From NCBI GenBank assembly GCA_023230825.1, contig JALNWO010000025.1, positions 1-15,344 on the forward strand: a stretch of DNA of 15,344 nt, read 5' to 3'. Source of the stretch: Acholeplasmataceae bacterium. Lineage in GTDB: Bacteria > Bacillota_I > Bacilli_A > Acholeplasmatales > Acholeplasmataceae. Under the pieces are notes generated by a model. That model saw only the letters and a list, made by a program, of their open reading frames with translations. It was not told where the DNA came from and searched no databases. The position numbers and the translations under genes are program-made. Below, piece after piece: positions 13,872-15,344 of the stretch; position 1 is the first letter of the stretch, and every line of letters begins with the position of its first letter.

Positions 13872-15287
13872 ATGAAAAAGATGAATCCAGTAGTTCGATA
13901 TTTTTTAAAAATTATTTCTAATACACGAACGAATATTCGTGATTACGGGATGTATATTGCCTTAGCAGTTATTTTCCTAGTCTTCTCAATCTTAACCAAT
14001 GGTTTATTCTTAGGACCGATTAACTTTACGAATCTCCTAAACCAAACCGGTTACGTTGCTGTCTTAGCAGTGGGGATGACGCTTGTCATTGTCACTAGAC
14101 AAATCGATTTATCGGTCGGATTCTTAGGAGCCTTCCTAGGGGCGTATATCGTTGTTGAAGTTGAAAACTTAGGAACTTCCGTCTGGTATGCAATTATTGT
14201 AGCGATTCTGATTACGGTTGTTATCGGTTTTGTCAAAGGGATTTTAATTGCTCGAGTCAATGTACCTTCGTTTGTTGTGACACTTGCTGGGATGTTTATT
14301 TTTAAAGGAATGCTCCTTTTAAAAACAGACAGTACGACAACACCCTCATCAAATAACTTCTTTAGAACGATTGGTGTTGGCTACTTAAGTGATATGAAAG
14401 TCGGCAATTTTAATTTACTTACATTAATCGTCGGGGCACTTGCAGTTATTACGATTGTGACTCTATCAATTATGAAATATCGTCACAATAAAAAGCTTGA
14501 ATTAAAACAAACCGAACTTTCAATGTTAATTACGCAAATTGTTGTTGTTGTCTTTATTATTCTCTTCTTAACGTATAACTTGGCAGTTTATAAAGGCATT
14601 TCATACTTAGTTTTAATTACCATTATGGTGGTAGCAATCTATCATTTCTTTACAACGAAAACAGTACTTGGCCGAAGAATTTATGCAGTGGGTGGGAACC
14701 CAGAAGCTGCAGAGCTGTCGGGGATTAACGTTTACCGGATCATTATCTTTGTCTTTGTCTCGATGGGTGTCCTTACGTTAATTGCAGGTCTTATGTATGT
14801 TTCAATGTTAAGAACAGCGAACCCCAACTACGGAATTTCCTGGGAGTTATATGCAATTGCCGCAACCTATATTGGCGGGACCAGTGCTCAAGGTGGTGTT
14901 GGTAAAGTCATCAACGCCTTCGTTGGAGCGATTGTTATTATGTCGATTCAAAACGGGATGAAATTAGCTGGATTCCCTTCAAATATCGAACCTATCGTTT
15001 TAGGTGGCGTCCTCCTCCTTGCAGTTGTCTTTGATATTTACACGAGAAACGTTCGTTCAATTGACCTCGTCGGTGTCTCTTATGCGAAACAAAAATACCA
15101 TGATGAGTTCGTTGAAATTAAAGATAAATATATTCAAGCCAAACAAGCGCTTAAACTTGCAGATCAAACAGATAACATTAAAATTTTAGAATTAGAATTT
15201 GAACTAACAAAAGCGCAGGGTGAATATAACCAACTTAAAGACCGTATTCGTACGGCAAAAGAAGAAGATTTCCTAAATGTGATATAA
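13872..15287 (+). CDS. xylH: Sugar ABC transporter permease (XylH/MmsB type) with charged C-terminal tail
   Basis: The 471-aa membrane protein is the permease partner of XylG. It has about ten hydrophobic segments, the family stretch TRQIDLSVG (75-83) and the cytoplasmic coupling region GRRIYAVGGNPEAAELSGI (268-285 or so), followed by YIGGTSAQGG (333-342). After the last helix, near residue 391, comes a hydrophilic tail of about 80 residues (KQKYHDEFVEIKDKY ... KDRIRTAKEED) that looks helical or coiled-coil. E. coli XylH is about 393 aa, so the tail is an addition. The ATG at 13872 follows GAGGTG by 5 nt, 14 nt after xylG. Next comes a probable binding protein. Confidence 0.95.
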   Translation: MKKMNPVVRYFLKIISNTRTNIRDYGMYIALAVIFLVFSILTNGLFLGPINFTNLLNQTGYVAVLAVGMTLVIVTRQIDLSVGFLGAFLGAYIVVEVENLGTSVWYAIIVAILITVVIGFVKGILIARVNVPSFVVTLAGMFIFKGMLLLKTDSTTTPSSNNFFRTIGVGYLSDMKVGNFNLLTLIVGALAVITIVTLSIMKYRHNKKLELKQTELSMLITQIVVVVFIILFLTYNLAVYKGISYLVLITIMVVAIYHFFTTKTVLGRRIYAVGGNPEAAELSGINVYRIIIFVFVSMGVLTLIAGLMYVSMLRTANPNYGISWELYAIAATYIGGTSAQGGVGKVINAFVGAIVIMSIQNGMKLAGFPSNIEPIVLGGVLLLAVVFDIYTRNVRSIDLVGVSYAKQKYHDEFVEIKDKYIQAKQALKLADQTDNIKILELEFELTKAQGEYNQLKDRIRTAKEEDFLNVI

Positions 15288-15320
15288 GAGAAATTCAAAA
15301 AAAAGAAAAGGAGAATAAAA

Positions 15321-15344
15321 ATGAAGAAACTCTTAGTCTTAAGT
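15321..15344 (+). CDS. Start of the next gene, probably the sugar-binding lipoprotein (cut by window end)
   Basis: Only eight codons are present, reading MKKLLVLS, a typical start of a signal peptide. A strong ribosome binding site AAAGGAGA (15307-15314) stands 6 nt upstream, and the gap to xylH is 33 nt. A sugar-importing ABC system needs a substrate-binding protein and none is seen upstream, so this is the most likely identity. The sequence shown cannot prove it. Confidence 0.6.

Noticed and set aside
1..15344. Mycoplasma-type code with UGA as tryptophan
   Set aside because: Conserved tryptophans are TGG, long genes contain no in-frame TGA, and the 66-aa frame ends at TGA.
1..15344. CRISPR arrays, insertion sequences, transposases, phage genes
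   Set aside because: None seen: no regularly spaced repeats, no transposase or integrase reading frames.

Overview
The window is AT-rich bacterial DNA, most like a low-GC Bacillota or an Acholeplasma-type Mycoplasmatota. It uses the standard code: conserved tryptophans such as W188 of xylose isomerase are TGG, no long gene is broken by TGA, and the one TGA seen at a gene end acts as a stop. Strong Shine-Dalgarno sites (AGAGGTG, AAGGAGG), extended -10 promoters, and GTG/TTG starts fit this assignment. The genus cannot be fixed from the sequence alone.

Layout. (1) Positions 1-167: the end of a tRNA gene cluster (3' part of a probable tRNA-Ser, a complete tRNA-Glu with anticodon TTC) closed by a terminator. 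(2) 168-2890: a very AT-rich membrane-protein segment. A 103-aa three-helix protein, a 66-aa two-helix protein that seems to start at ATA, a 449-aa MATE-type transporter and a 107-aa three-helix protein lie on the + strand. The 103-aa and 107-aa proteins look like diverged paralogs on either side of the transporter. A terminator ends the segment. (3) 2948-8068: a tight + strand operon of PepO-type M13 zinc endopeptidase, aldo/keto reductase, aldose 1-epimerase and Gfo/Idh/MocA oxidoreductase, ended by a long perfect hairpin that should also stop transcription from the opposite side. (4) 8124-15344: a xylose locus. A ROK-family XylR-like repressor points left; xylA (isomerase), xylB (xylulokinase), xylG (ABC ATPase), xylH (permease) and the first eight codons of a further gene, probably the sugar-binding lipoprotein, point right.

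How it works together. The ABC transporter would import xylose (or a mix of monosaccharides), XylA converts it to xylulose, and XylB phosphorylates this for the pentose phosphate or phosphoketolase route. The mutarotase in the neighbouring operon would equilibrate sugar anomers, and the two oxidoreductases suggest a side route of sugar oxidation or reduction, though their substrates cannot be read from sequence. The 201-bp divergent region between xylR and xylA holds mirrored 13-bp arms and a perfect 10-bp dyad in the xylA leader, the best candidates for regulatory sites. Nothing here proves a new system. The strongest leads are the regulatory architecture of the xyl region, the paralog-transporter-paralog membrane cassette, and the charged C-terminal tail on XylH.
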